Positions 16,638 through 23,921 of a stretch of 64,000 bases of DNA are shown piece after piece. Under the pieces are notes generated by a model, which was not told the origin of the DNA, ran no database searches, and worked only from the letters and a program-made list of their open reading frames with translations. Every line of letters begins with the position of its first letter. Position 1 is the first letter of the stretch. Position numbers and translations under genes: made by a program. The DNA is from Burkholderia savannae (GTDB lineage: Bacteria > Pseudomonadota > Gammaproteobacteria > Burkholderiales > Burkholderiaceae). The stretch lies in contig NZ_CP013417.1 in NCBI RefSeq assembly GCF_001524445.2, positions 1,364,001 through 1,428,000 of the forward strand, written 5' to 3'.

Positions 16638-17690
16638 ATGCAGGCGATATTCCAGATCATCGCGAACGGCGCGGACATCACGCGCACGATTCAGGACCGC
16701 GTGCTGCGGATCCGGACGACGGACAAGCCCGGCCTCGAGGCGGACGAGTGCGAGATCGAGCTCGACGACCGCGACGGCGTGATCCGCTTCCCGCCGAAGG
16801 GCGCGACGCTGAAGATCTCGCTCGGTTGGGAAGGGCAAGGGCTGTCGTTGCTCGGCGAGTACGCGATCGACGAGATCGTGTTGCGCGGGCCGCCTGCGAC
16901 GGTGGCGATCCGGGGGCGGCCGGCGAATCTGCGGGCGACGTCGAAGACGCACCGCTACGGCAGTTGGTCGAACGCGAAGCTCGCCGACGTCGTCGGCGAC
17001 ATCGCCCGGCGCAACAAGTGGGCGGCTGCATGCTCGATCGACGTGGTCGTGCCGCGTGCGGATCAGTTCGGCGAAAGCGACCTGCACTTCGTCACGCGGA
17101 TCGCGCGGCAGTACGGGGCGACGGCGACCGTGAAGGCCGGCAAGCTGATCGTCACACCGATCGGCGGCGGCAAGAGCACGAGCGGCAAGGTGCTGCCGGC
17201 GCTCGTGCTCGCGCCGGAGCAACTGATCGACTACGAGATTGCGTTTCCGGATCGCGCGAGCTTCGCAGCCGTGCGCACGAAGGTGCATGACGCGAAGTCG
17301 GGCAAGAAGATCGATCTCGTGATCCCGAATCCGGATGCACCGCCGGGCGCTGCAGCGATCCATACCGAGCGGCACGCATTTGCCAGTCCGCAGGCGGCGA
17401 AGGCCGCGGCGTCCGCGCGACTGGCGAAGCTGAACCGGCACACGGCCACGAGCCGCTTGCGGATGCTCGGCCGCGCCGATGTGTCAGCAGAGAAAACCGT
17501 GACGCTGAAGGGTTTCAAGCGCGATGCGGACGGCGATTTCCTCGTCGAGTCGGTGACGCACGAGTACGCCGGGCGTAGTTGGGAGACGGAAGTCGTGCTG
17601 AACGCCGGCAACAAGGGTAAGGCGAAGGCCGGACACGGCAAGAAGCAGGCGAAGAAGATCAATCTCGTCATCCCCGCGCCGCAGCCGTAA
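16638..17690 (+). CDS. D: Late control/baseplate hub protein D
   Basis: 350 residues, P2 gpD family. The features are I-F-Q-I-I-A-N-G-A-D-I-T, L-R-I-R-T-T-D-K-P-G-L-E-A-D-E-C-E-I-E-L-D-D, F-P-P-K-G-A and E-S-V-T-H-E-Y-A-G-R-S-W-E-T near the end. gpD trimerises as the baseplate hub that carries the spike (T4 gp27 equivalent). GGCGGGCG precedes the ATG. The basic lysine-rich C-terminus is usual. Confidence 0.93.
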   Translation: MQAIFQIIANGADITRTIQDRVLRIRTTDKPGLEADECEIELDDRDGVIRFPPKGATLKISLGWEGQGLSLLGEYAIDEIVLRGPPATVAIRGRPANLRATSKTHRYGSWSNAKLADVVGDIARRNKWAAACSIDVVVPRADQFGESDLHFVTRIARQYGATATVKAGKLIVTPIGGGKSTSGKVLPALVLAPEQLIDYEIAFPDRASFAAVRTKVHDAKSGKKIDLVIPNPDAPPGAAAIHTERHAFASPQAAKAAASARLAKLNRHTATSRLRMLGRADVSAEKTVTLKGFKRDADGDFLVESVTHEYAGRSWETEVVLNAGNKGKAKAGHGKKQAKKINLVIPAPQP

Positions 17691-17711
17691 CGCGGACGCA
17701 GGGCATACAGC

Positions 17712-17745
17712 AGAGCCGCTCACGGGCAACCGGAGCGGCTCTTTC
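17712..17745 (+). terminator. Hairpin between gpD and lysis genes
   Basis: 10-bp stem AGAGCCGCTC/GAGCGGCTCT with an 11-base loop, then T-rich sequence. The holin's GTGGAG ribosome binding site follows at once. Same arrangement as before capsid, sheath and gpE. Confidence 0.7.
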
Positions 17746-17765
17746 TATTTGTGGAGTCAATCACT

Positions 17766-17960
17766 GTGAAAAGCGAAATTGCGGCGAGCGCTGCGAAGAG
17801 CGCCCCGCCGGTTGCGTCGTCGCTGTGGCTGTGGGCATCGGGGCACGACGCGAACTGGTGGGCGTCGCTGCTCGTGTCGATTCTGACGGGCGGCTACATC
17901 TGCCTTCAGTGCTACTACATGATCAAGAACAAGGGGCGTCGAGGTGGCAAGCATGGTTAA
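17766..17960 (+). CDS. Phage holin, small
   Basis: About 64 residues from GTG at 17766, eight bases after GGAG; a GTG at 17751 is also in frame but overlaps the binding site. The sequence W-A-S-L-L-V-S-I-L-T-G-G-Y-I-C-L-Q-C-Y-Y is one clear membrane span, with alanine-rich N-terminus and a basic tail (K-N-K-G-R-R-G-G-K). Position before the lysozyme makes it the holin or pinholin. It overlaps the endolysin start by 17 bases. Confidence 0.7.
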   Translation: MKSEIAASAAKSAPPVASSLWLWASGHDANWWASLLVSILTGGYICLQCYYMIKNKGRRGGKHG

Positions 17961-18450
17961 GGTGCCGAAGAAGACGCTTGCCGGCGTCGTCGGCGCGATC
18001 TCGGCGGGTGTGCTGACGGTGGTCGTGCCGAAGTTCGAGGGCGTCAAGCTGGTGGGCTATCTCGACCCGGTCGCTATTCCGACGAAGTGCATGGGCGACA
18101 CGCGCGACGTCGTCGTCGGCAGGGTGTACAGCGAGGCCGAGTGCCGCGCGTCACTCGAAACGCAACTGATTGCGCACGCCGAACCCGTGCTGCGTTGCAC
18201 GCCGGGGCTGAAGGATCGTCCGTATCAGCTCGCGGCGGCCGTGAGCTTTGCATACAACGTCGGCGCGAACGCCTACTGCGCCAGCACGACGGCGAAGCGC
18301 TTCAACGTGGGCGACCTGCGCGGCGCATGCCGCGCGATCAACGAGTCCGACGACGGTCGCCCGCAATGGGTGACGGCGCGGGGCCGGGAGTTGCCCGGCT
18401 TGGTGAAGCGGCGCGCGGAAGAGCGCGCGATCTGTGAGCGGGGGCTGTGA
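17944..18450 (+). CDS. Endolysin, GH24 lysozyme with N-terminal signal anchor
   Basis: 168 residues. A hydrophobic weakly anchored N-terminal segment (L-A-G-V-V-G-A-I-S-A-G-V-L-T) precedes the P21-R-type lysozyme: the catalytic region F-E-G-V-K-L-V-G-Y-L-D-P-V-A-I-P-T, then A-A-A-V-S-F-A-Y-N-V-G-A and R-R-A-E-E-R-A-I-C. The segment before the catalytic glutamate suggests a SAR endolysin held inactive in the membrane until depolarisation by the holin. GTG at 17944 or ATG at 17953 may start it. Confidence 0.9.
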   Translation: MASMVKVPKKTLAGVVGAISAGVLTVVVPKFEGVKLVGYLDPVAIPTKCMGDTRDVVVGRVYSEAECRASLETQLIAHAEPVLRCTPGLKDRPYQLAAAVSFAYNVGANAYCASTTAKRFNVGDLRGACRAINESDDGRPQWVTARGRELPGLVKRRAEERAICERGL

Positions 18451-18998
18451 TGCCGAAAGCAACCCCGTATCTGTTGGCCGCGCTGCTTGGCATGGCGGCT
18501 GGCGCTGGGATTGAACACCTGATCGGCGCACGCCGGCTTGCCGACGAGCAGGTCGCGCGAGCGCTCGATGCGCAACGGCACGCCGAGGCGTTGGACGCGA
18601 TCTCGCACGCGGCGCTCGACGCCGAACAGCGTGCGATCGCCGCGCACGATGCGGCGGCGTCGGCGGTGGCCGCCGTCGACCAACGAACCACGAAGGAGAG
18701 GAACGAGCATGAAGCCGAGAATCGCAGCCTGCGGGCTGCTCTTGCCGCTGGCACTGAGCGGCTGCGCGTCGCCGTCCGAAACTGCACGGCAGCCGATCGC
18801 GACGGCATGTCCGGCGCTTCCAGCGCCGCCGGCATGGGCGATGGTGCCGCCGCCTTCGCAGACGTCGACGCAGCGGTTGCGGAACGCGTTTTTGCAGTCG
18901 CTGGGGACGATCAGCGCGAGATCGACAAACTGACGGCCCTACAGGGCTATGTGTGTGCGGTTCGGCCCGAAACGCCGAGCTGCGAAGACAAGAAGTAA
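18450..18998 (+). CDS. Rz: Spanin inner-membrane subunit Rz
   Basis: 182 residues. ATG overlaps the endolysin stop (TGATG). A single N-terminal membrane span (Y-L-L-A-A-L-L-G-M-A-A-G-A-G) is followed by an alanine/glutamate-rich coiled coil, the i-spanin architecture. With Rz1 it fuses inner and outer membranes at the last step of lysis. Confidence 0.85.
   Translation: MPKATPYLLAALLGMAAGAGIEHLIGARRLADEQVARALDAQRHAEALDAISHAALDAEQRAIAAHDAAASAVAAVDQRTTKERNEHEAENRSLRAALAAGTERLRVAVRNCTAADRDGMSGASSAAGMGDGAAAFADVDAAVAERVFAVAGDDQREIDKLTALQGYVCAVRPETPSCEDKK
18709..18933 (+). CDS. Rz1: Spanin outer-membrane lipoprotein Rz1 (nested in Rz)
   Basis: 74 residues, entirely inside Rz in another frame, the classic overlapping arrangement. 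A signal peptide (C-G-L-L-L-P-L-A) ends in the lipobox L-S-G-C, and the mature part is proline-rich (P-A-L-P-A-P-P, M-V-P-P-P) as in other Rz1 proteins. AAGGAGAGGAACGAGC precedes the ATG. Confidence 0.88.
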   Translation: MKPRIAACGLLLPLALSGCASPSETARQPIATACPALPAPPAWAMVPPPSQTSTQRLRNAFLQSLGTISARSTN

Positions 18999-19008
18999 CG
19001 AGAAACAG

Positions 19009-19052
19009 GGCGACCGGCGCGCGTGCGGGAACACGCATGCCGGTCGCCTTTC
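19009..19052 (+). terminator. Terminator-like hairpin after lysis cassette
   Basis: 10-bp stem GGCGACCGGC/GCCGGTCGCC enclosing a second small stem (GCGTG/CACGC), followed by a short T stretch. It lies 11 bases after the Rz stop and probably ends the late transcript. Confidence 0.75.
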
Positions 19053-19141
19053 CACTGTCTGTGCCAGTGAATCGGCCAAGGCCCTGCTACCTACCGGTAG
19101 GCGGGCCGGATTCTACACCAAGTTTAAAAACGGCTTTCACC

Positions 19142-19930
19142 ATGGCAAATCCGATTATTCCGTGGATCGGCGGCAAGCGTCGCCTTGCAGATCACATCAT
19201 TCCGCGTTTTCCGAAGCACGATTGCTACGTCGAAGTGTTTGCGGGCGGGGCTGCGCTTTACTTCATGCGACCGCCGGCCAAGGTCGAGGTGATCAACGAC
19301 ATCAACGGCGAGCTGGTGAACCTGTATCGCGTCGTTCAGCACCACCTCGAAGAGTTCGTGCGTCAGTTCAAATGGGCGCTGACGAGCCGGCAGGTGTTCG
19401 AATGGCTCAAGCACACGGTCCCGGAAACGCTCACCGATATCCAGCGTGCGGCACGGTTCTACTACCTTCAGAAAAGTTGCTTTGGCGGGAAGCTCGAAGG
19501 GCAGACGTTCGGGACACGAACGGAGCATCCGCCTGGGTTGAATCTGCTGCGCATCGAGGAGGAGCTATCGGCGGCGCACATTCGCCTTGCGAATGCATAC
19601 ATCGAGCGGCTCGATTGGGCGACCTGCATCGATCGTTACGACCGGCCGCACACGCTGTTCTATCTCGATCCGCCGTACTTCGAGACGGAAGGGTACGGCG
19701 TTGCGTTTCCGTTCGTGGAATACGAGAAGATGGCCGAGCGGCTGCGATCGATCAAGGGGCGCGCGATCGTCAGCCTCAACGACCATCCGGAGATCCGGCG
19801 CGTGTTCGCCGGCTTCCACATCGAGAGCGTGCCGATTCAGTACACGATAGGCGGCGGGAAGGGCGTCGAGCGGCGCGAGCTGATCATTTTCAGTTGGGAC
19901 GATTCAGCCGAGCCGGTCGGATTGTTTTGA
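19142..19930 (+). CDS. DNA adenine N6-methyltransferase (Dam/D12 class)
   Basis: 262 residues. The S-adenosylmethionine motif (P-W-I-G-G-K-R-R-L near the start, E-V-F-A-G-G-A-A-L) and the catalytic D-P-P-Y-F are in the order of alpha-class D12 methylases. No restriction endonuclease lies beside it, so it is probably an orphan phage methylase that shields phage DNA or alters gene control. Its ATG is 89 bases after the lysis terminator with no strong ribosome binding site. It faces the immunity gene tail to tail. Confidence 0.92.
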   Translation: MANPIIPWIGGKRRLADHIIPRFPKHDCYVEVFAGGAALYFMRPPAKVEVINDINGELVNLYRVVQHHLEEFVRQFKWALTSRQVFEWLKHTVPETLTDIQRAARFYYLQKSCFGGKLEGQTFGTRTEHPPGLNLLRIEEELSAAHIRLANAYIERLDWATCIDRYDRPHTLFYLDPPYFETEGYGVAFPFVEYEKMAERLRSIKGRAIVSLNDHPEIRRVFAGFHIESVPIQYTIGGGKGVERRELIIFSWDDSAEPVGLF

Positions 19931-19965
19931 CGCGTGCAGCCGGCGCGGCAATCGCGCCGGCTTGT

Positions 19966-20673
19966 TCAGATATCGACGTAGGCGGGGAGCAGGTCTTGAT
20001 CGACGAGCCGGATCTCAATGCGGTTCGCGATCGCGACGTGCTCGGGATTGTCGATCGAGAACGGGGCGTCCGTGACGCTGACGATGATCGTGCCGGTCTG
20101 TTTGCCTTTGGCGGGTACGGGAATCAGCGCTCGGGCCTCGGGAACCTGCTGTTGCGTAATAACCTTCGGCAAGTAGAGCATCCAGCCGACGCCGGGCTTG
20201 TCGTCGAAAACCTGCTTGTCGACATATCCGAACGGCTCGACGGTGACGTAAGCCGGGGACGTCAGTTGAGTGATGTCTCTGACGATATCGATTGCTTGGT
20301 CGACGCTAAATACGGACTCGTCATTGGAATCTACTTCAATCTTCTTCGGGCGCTCCTTTGTGGCGACGAGAAAGGTCAGAGTTGCGCCGGTACTCTCGTC
20401 GTCACCACCATCCCAAAGCGATATGATTTGCGGCTGATGGGGCGCATCCGAAAACTCCGTCCTCAGGACAGCCAGCGCGGGTGTGGTCGGCTTCCAGTTT
20501 TCGAAGGCGGGGTAAAGGTGTGCTTCCTCTTTCGTATCGCCGGTCAAGTACCATGTCGATAGAGTAGGTGCATGTAGGTGAATTGCCTTTGCAACTGCTC
20601 CGAGTTGTTCGAAAACCACGGGTAAATCAGCCGCGTCGTGCAGAGGATCTCTGAATCGGGACGTAATTTTCAT
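19966..20673 (-). CDS. Imm52-type immunity protein
   Basis: 235 residues. Placed directly behind the Tox-REase-5 toxin, start three bases after the toxin stop (ATG at 20673; an in-frame TTG at 20679 is possible). The pattern of this family is visible: an N-terminal region with F-E-Q-L, a middle D-G-G-D-D and L-T-F-L-V-A-T, and the end L-P-A-Y-V-D-I. It should bind and neutralise the nuclease in the producer. Lower G+C than the phage genes. Family call is from sequence pattern plus neighbour; not tested by search. Confidence 0.75.
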   Translation of the reverse strand: MKITSRFRDPLHDAADLPVVFEQLGAVAKAIHLHAPTLSTWYLTGDTKEEAHLYPAFENWKPTTPALAVLRTEFSDAPHQPQIISLWDGGDDESTGATLTFLVATKERPKKIEVDSNDESVFSVDQAIDIVRDITQLTSPAYVTVEPFGYVDKQVFDDKPGVGWMLYLPKVITQQQVPEARALIPVPAKGKQTGTIIVSVTDAPFSIDNPEHVAIANRIEIRLVDQDLLPAYVDI

Positions 20674-20675
20674 GT

Positions 20676-21278
20676 TCAACCAGTAACAACGAAAGGAATG
20701 CCATTTTCCGCAAGCGTGGTCCGAAAATAGGACATCGTGAGCGGTGTTTGGAAATAGTACTTTAGCTTCGTCGGCGGGTTCGCGTGTATCGCCATCGCTC
20801 GTACCTCGATCTCGCGAGTGATCTTACTGAGTCCCTTGAACCACCTGAAAGGCTTCTTTGTACTGCGGCTGAAGAACTGGTCATAGTTCCCCTTTGCTTC
20901 CTGTAGCAGACATTCGTCGCTCCGAAAGCCATCGAAGTCGACGCTGCACCAGTTCCATTCTTCGCTCCACCCTTCCTCGATGCTGTAAGGACGGCCAGTG
21001 ATTCTTCCTTGGTACTCTCGAGGCTCGCGATTCATCCGATAGCGGCGGCGTACAGGAAGGCCCGTTTGTTCGGGAGGACATTTCTTGCAGCTTTCCCCCG
21101 TGCGCGGTAATGCCCTGACATCCGGCGTCGCCTTGCTGTCTTCCTTCGGCGTGTCACCCGACAGACTCGCCGTTCCCGCCACCGTCGCCCCGCCCAACAA
21201 GGCGACGCCAGCGCGCGCCAAGATCGGTCCAAGCTCCACCGCCGCCGCTTCTATCACCGGAAACACCAATCCCGCCAT
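20676..21278 (-). CDS. Type VI effector nuclease, Tox-REase-5 (TseT-like)
   Basis: 200 residues from ATG 21278 with GGAGGG upstream. A hydrophobic N-terminal segment (L-V-F-P-V-I-E-A-A-A-V, then A-L-L-G-G-A-T-V-A-G) is followed by a cysteine motif (C-K-K-C) and a restriction-endonuclease-fold domain with W-N-W-C-S-V-D-F-D-G-F and E-A-K-G-N-Y-D, the catalytic D...E-x-K arrangement of Tox-REase-5. In P. aeruginosa TseT this domain kills competitors by DNA cleavage after delivery by type VI secretion. Its start lies within the upstream gene, an unusual 125-base overlap. Confidence 0.82.
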   Translation of the reverse strand: MAGLVFPVIEAAAVELGPILARAGVALLGGATVAGTASLSGDTPKEDSKATPDVRALPRTGESCKKCPPEQTGLPVRRRYRMNREPREYQGRITGRPYSIEEGWSEEWNWCSVDFDGFRSDECLLQEAKGNYDQFFSRSTKKPFRWFKGLSKITREIEVRAMAIHANPPTKLKYYFQTPLTMSYFRTTLAENGIPFVVTG

Positions 21279-21627
21279 GTTCCAGCCCTCCGTCCGGATG
21301 TTCGATGCGCCATTTGATGACGCGTAGATAATCATGAAAGCGCGCGTCGGCCGAACGGCCGGGGCGCGTGAACCAAGCCTTCGTCGCGGGCTTCTCGTAG
21401 AAGCTCGGCGCGTACGCCTCGAGCCTCAGGAACGCGACGATGTTCTCGTCCTGCTCGATGCCGAATGCGCGCGCGGCGCGATACGCGGTCCATAGCCGCG
21501 ACGACAAGCCGTCGTCATCGGCAAACGCCGGATTCTCCTTCACGAGATCCTGCCGAACGCGTTCGACGAAGCCGCGCTCGTCGATCTCCGCCAGTCCGGC
21601 GACCTGTTCCGTGGTCAGTTCAAGCAT
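21154..21627 (-). CDS. Putative effector co-chaperone (co-TecT-like)
   Basis: 157 residues. Helical N-terminal domain (T-E-Q-V-A-G-L-A-E-I-D-E-R-G-F) followed by R-L-W-T-A-Y-R-A-A-R-A-F-G-I and the C-terminal glycine-rich part that shares DNA with the toxin's start. Located between the DUF4123 adaptor and the toxin, the position of co-TecT in the TseT locus, where it partners the adaptor. The family is not recognised directly; function is inferred from position. Overlaps the adaptor by eight bases. Confidence 0.6.
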   Translation of the reverse strand: MLELTTEQVAGLAEIDERGFVERVRQDLVKENPAFADDDGLSSRLWTAYRAARAFGIEQDENIVAFLRLEAYAPSFYEKPATKAWFTRPGRSADARFHDYLRVIKWRIEHPDGGLEHGGIGVSGDRSGGGGAWTDLGARWRRLVGRGDGGGNGESVG

Positions 21628-22129
21628 GCGGATGCACTCCGGTCAGCCGCCCGTCGACCTCGACGAGCCAGTCGTACGTCGCGACGAAGAATTGCGTGCG
21701 CTGCGCGTCGCTCATCACGCGCGCGATGTCGGGCAGGATGCGCGCGTCGTAGAAGCGGAACAGCGCCGTGCGGCCGTCCGGGAGCCGCACGTCGAGGCGC
21801 TCGCGCAATTCGGCGGCCAGCCGCTCGAACGGATACGCGCTGACAAGCCACGACATGCCGACCGGCCCGGCCGCCAGCTCGGCGAGCACGCGCCGGATCG
21901 GCCCCGGCGCGAGTGCGTAATCGATCAGCCAAGGGCCGTGATCGGCGAGCGACGCGTCGGGCGTGCCGTCGAAAAGCGCGATCGAGTAGTTCGCGCGGCG
22001 CAGCGGCGGGGCGTCCGAGGCTTCGGCGAAGAGCAGCGCGTCGACCACCGCGAAGAGTCGCACGGGCAGCGTGATTGGCGAACGGCGCGCGTCGAAATGT
22101 GCTTCGATGGCCGACGGCGTCATGGTCAT
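21620..22129 (-). CDS. DUF4123 effector adaptor (Tec/Tap-type)
   Basis: 169 residues. The early L-F-A-V-V-D-A, then G-P-W-L-I-D-Y, P-V-G-M-S-W-L-V-S and the R-L-P-D-G-R-T-A-L-F-R-F-Y-D-A-R-I-L block define DUF4123. Such chaperones load a cognate effector on VgrG or PAAR proteins. The ATG overlaps the PAAR stop (ATGA), so the genes are co-translated. G+C is high, like the PAAR gene. Confidence 0.88.
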   Translation of the reverse strand: MTMTPSAIEAHFDARRSPITLPVRLFAVVDALLFAEASDAPPLRRANYSIALFDGTPDASLADHGPWLIDYALAPGPIRRVLAELAAGPVGMSWLVSAYPFERLAAELRERLDVRLPDGRTALFRFYDARILPDIARVMSDAQRTQFFVATYDWLVEVDGRLTGVHPHA

Positions 22130-22551
22130 CCGCGCGCGACCATCGTCGCGGCGTTCTTGGCCGCCGCCTTCAGGCATTCGAGGCAAAGGGCGGGGGAAGG
22201 GGCGACCGCGGCCGCCGCTGCGGCCGCCGATCCGCCGGGCGAGCCGCCGTCCCCGCGTTCGCCCGCGCCGACGTCGTCGATCGTCCCGGTTCCCTGCGAC
22301 GCGATCAGCTCCGCGCCGCACGCCGTGCGCATGCCCTCGACGGCGGTGTCACGGTCGCCGATCGTGTGCGGGTAGCGGCGGCCGAGCAGATCGGGGAGGA
22401 TCGGGAAGATGCCCTTGCAGCGCGGGCAAAGTACCTTATGGCCGACGCCGGCGACGCCGCGCCCGTCGAGCGTGAAGGTCGGCGAGCCTTCGATTACCTT
22501 GCCGCCGTGTGTCGTCGTATCGCCGACGCAAATAATCGCGCGCTTTGCCAC
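22126..22551 (-). CDS. PAAR-domain spike tip protein
   Basis: 141 residues. The N-terminus (I-I-C-V-G-D-T-T-T-H-G-G-K-V-I-E-G) and the following G-V-A-G-V-G-H-K-V-L-C-P-R-C-K-G are PAAR features, with histidines and a cysteine suited to bind zinc. PAAR proteins form the sharp tip of the VgrG spike in type VI secretion and carry effectors. First gene of the five-gene cassette on this strand. The last 45 residues are glycine/alanine-rich linker. Confidence 0.9.
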   Translation of the reverse strand: MAKRAIICVGDTTTHGGKVIEGSPTFTLDGRGVAGVGHKVLCPRCKGIFPILPDLLGRRYPHTIGDRDTAVEGMRTACGAELIASQGTGTIDDVGAGERGDGGSPGGSAAAAAAAVAPSPALCLECLKAAAKNAATMVARG

Positions 22552-23186
22552 TTGGCCCCCTCGTGCAAATTTGCGTGCAAATTTACCATCGAGTACGGTA
22601 GATGCGGTTGTTAAGGTTGTGCAGCCACGACACCTGTCAGAGTTGACAGTTGTGTGACGTCCGAGCCGTCCGTGCCCGGCGCTGACGTGTCGTCTTCGTT
22701 ATCCTCTATCAGCACGGCATGATGGCTCGTTGCGCTCGGGGATCGTTGTACTTCGTCATCGATCGAATGTGCGTCCCAAAGGATCACCTATCGATCTTTG
22801 GTGCGATATACGCCGGCGCAGATTTCGGTGCCTTCGGAAGAATATGTTTGCGACGATGCTTGGGGCAAAGCCCGCGGATAGTGCGCTCTGCGTGCAGTAG
22901 CATGGTGCGGAAAGGGTTTGTTGCACATGGTTTTCGGCACTCGTTCCATTCCCCGAACCACGAGACGGGCAGTTAGCTCCGGTACATCGGAGCTGAAAAA
23001 AGTGGCCGATGACACTACAAAGTTGCTTAAGGGGGGGGCCACCAGTTGCTCTGTCCCTTCGAACCCCATCGCTGTGTCGATTTGGCATCTGGCACAAGCG
23101 CGGCTGGCTTTGTCTAAGAATGCTTGATTGGCGAGCTAACCGGGGCCCTACTTCGATACCAATAGCTGCCTTTGTGGAGCGGAGGA
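22552..23186. other. Intergenic region with possible integrase trace
   Basis: No convincing gene. Composition becomes A,T-richer at about 22560. A short plus-strand stretch (22908-22976) reads V-A-H-G-F-R-H-S-F-H, reminiscent of the conserved H-G-F-R box of tyrosine integrases, but no other part of such an enzyme can be followed. This could be the right edge of the prophage. Confidence 0.3.
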
Positions 23187-23921
23187 ATGGGAACTTGGTC
23201 CAATAGACGCTGGCGGGGGCCAGCAAAACGCCGGTCGCCGCTCGATCGTTTTTTTCGTCATCCAGCGATACTTCTCATTATTGGCTTCATTCTAACCGTA
23301 GTATTTGGTGGAATTTATTCGCAATGGCGAGAGCATAAAGATCAGCGGGCTGAACTGAAGGCCAGGCAACTAGAAATCTACAGAGTGGGTACTGAGCATC
23401 TTATCCAATCAATCTACCTACTTGAGATACGAAGCTATCGTCTATATGACGCGCTGACAAATACAATTTCCACGCAGGAAATCAGAGATAAGAATCGGGA
23501 ATACGAGCAAGCCGTATCAGATTTCGGGACGAGCCTCTACGCAAACATCCAGCTCGCAAAAGGAGTTGCGCCATACAATGAAAGCCATTCAAACAATTCC
23601 GCATCTGATCCAACTATTTTATTGAGAAGGCTTCAGACTCTCTTTATCAGTGCAGACAAGTGTTTGCACGGGATGTACCTAGCTTGGGCTGCACGACCAA
23701 TTCAAAGACCAATTGGGGGAGTTTGTGCGAATTCTGATGAACATAGGAGCGAAAATCCGATTCGTCGGGTCGAACTCGTGCGGCTTTGTGCTACTGATAT
23801 TGTCAACGCTTTGATGAGTGCTGAGGCTAATTCGAAGTTTGAGCCGCAGCAGCGTTACGACGCTTTTGTGCATGAACTGCCGAGATCAAGCGCGTGTGCA
23901 TCACCGGAAGCTAATCCGTAA
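23187..23921 (+). CDS. Membrane-anchored protein, unknown
   Basis: 244 residues, family not recognised. A basic N-terminus (R-R-W-R-G-P-A-K-R-R) is followed by one membrane span near residues 26-43, then a helical cytoplasmic or periplasmic domain with alternating charges. ATG at 23187 has GGAGCGGAGG upstream. Low G+C contrasts with core genes. The TAA stop abuts the left end of the IS5-type element at 23922, so the native 3' end may be missing. Confidence 0.65.
   Translation: MGTWSNRRWRGPAKRRSPLDRFFRHPAILLIIGFILTVVFGGIYSQWREHKDQRAELKARQLEIYRVGTEHLIQSIYLLEIRSYRLYDALTNTISTQEIRDKNREYEQAVSDFGTSLYANIQLAKGVAPYNESHSNNSASDPTILLRRLQTLFISADKCLHGMYLAWAARPIQRPIGGVCANSDEHRSENPIRRVELVRLCATDIVNALMSAEANSKFEPQQRYDAFVHELPRSSACASPEANP

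Noticed and set aside
19142..19930. Restriction-modification system around the adenine methylase
   Set aside because: No endonuclease gene is adjacent; the next genes belong to the type VI cassette.
22126..22551. PAAR protein as the tip of the phage's own spike
   Set aside because: The phage gpV has its own metal-binding end, and the PAAR gene is in an effector cassette on the other strand.
22905..22976. Integrase fragment (H-G-F-R box)
   Set aside because: Only about 15 residues resemble the family; no catalytic tyrosine or arginine context follows.
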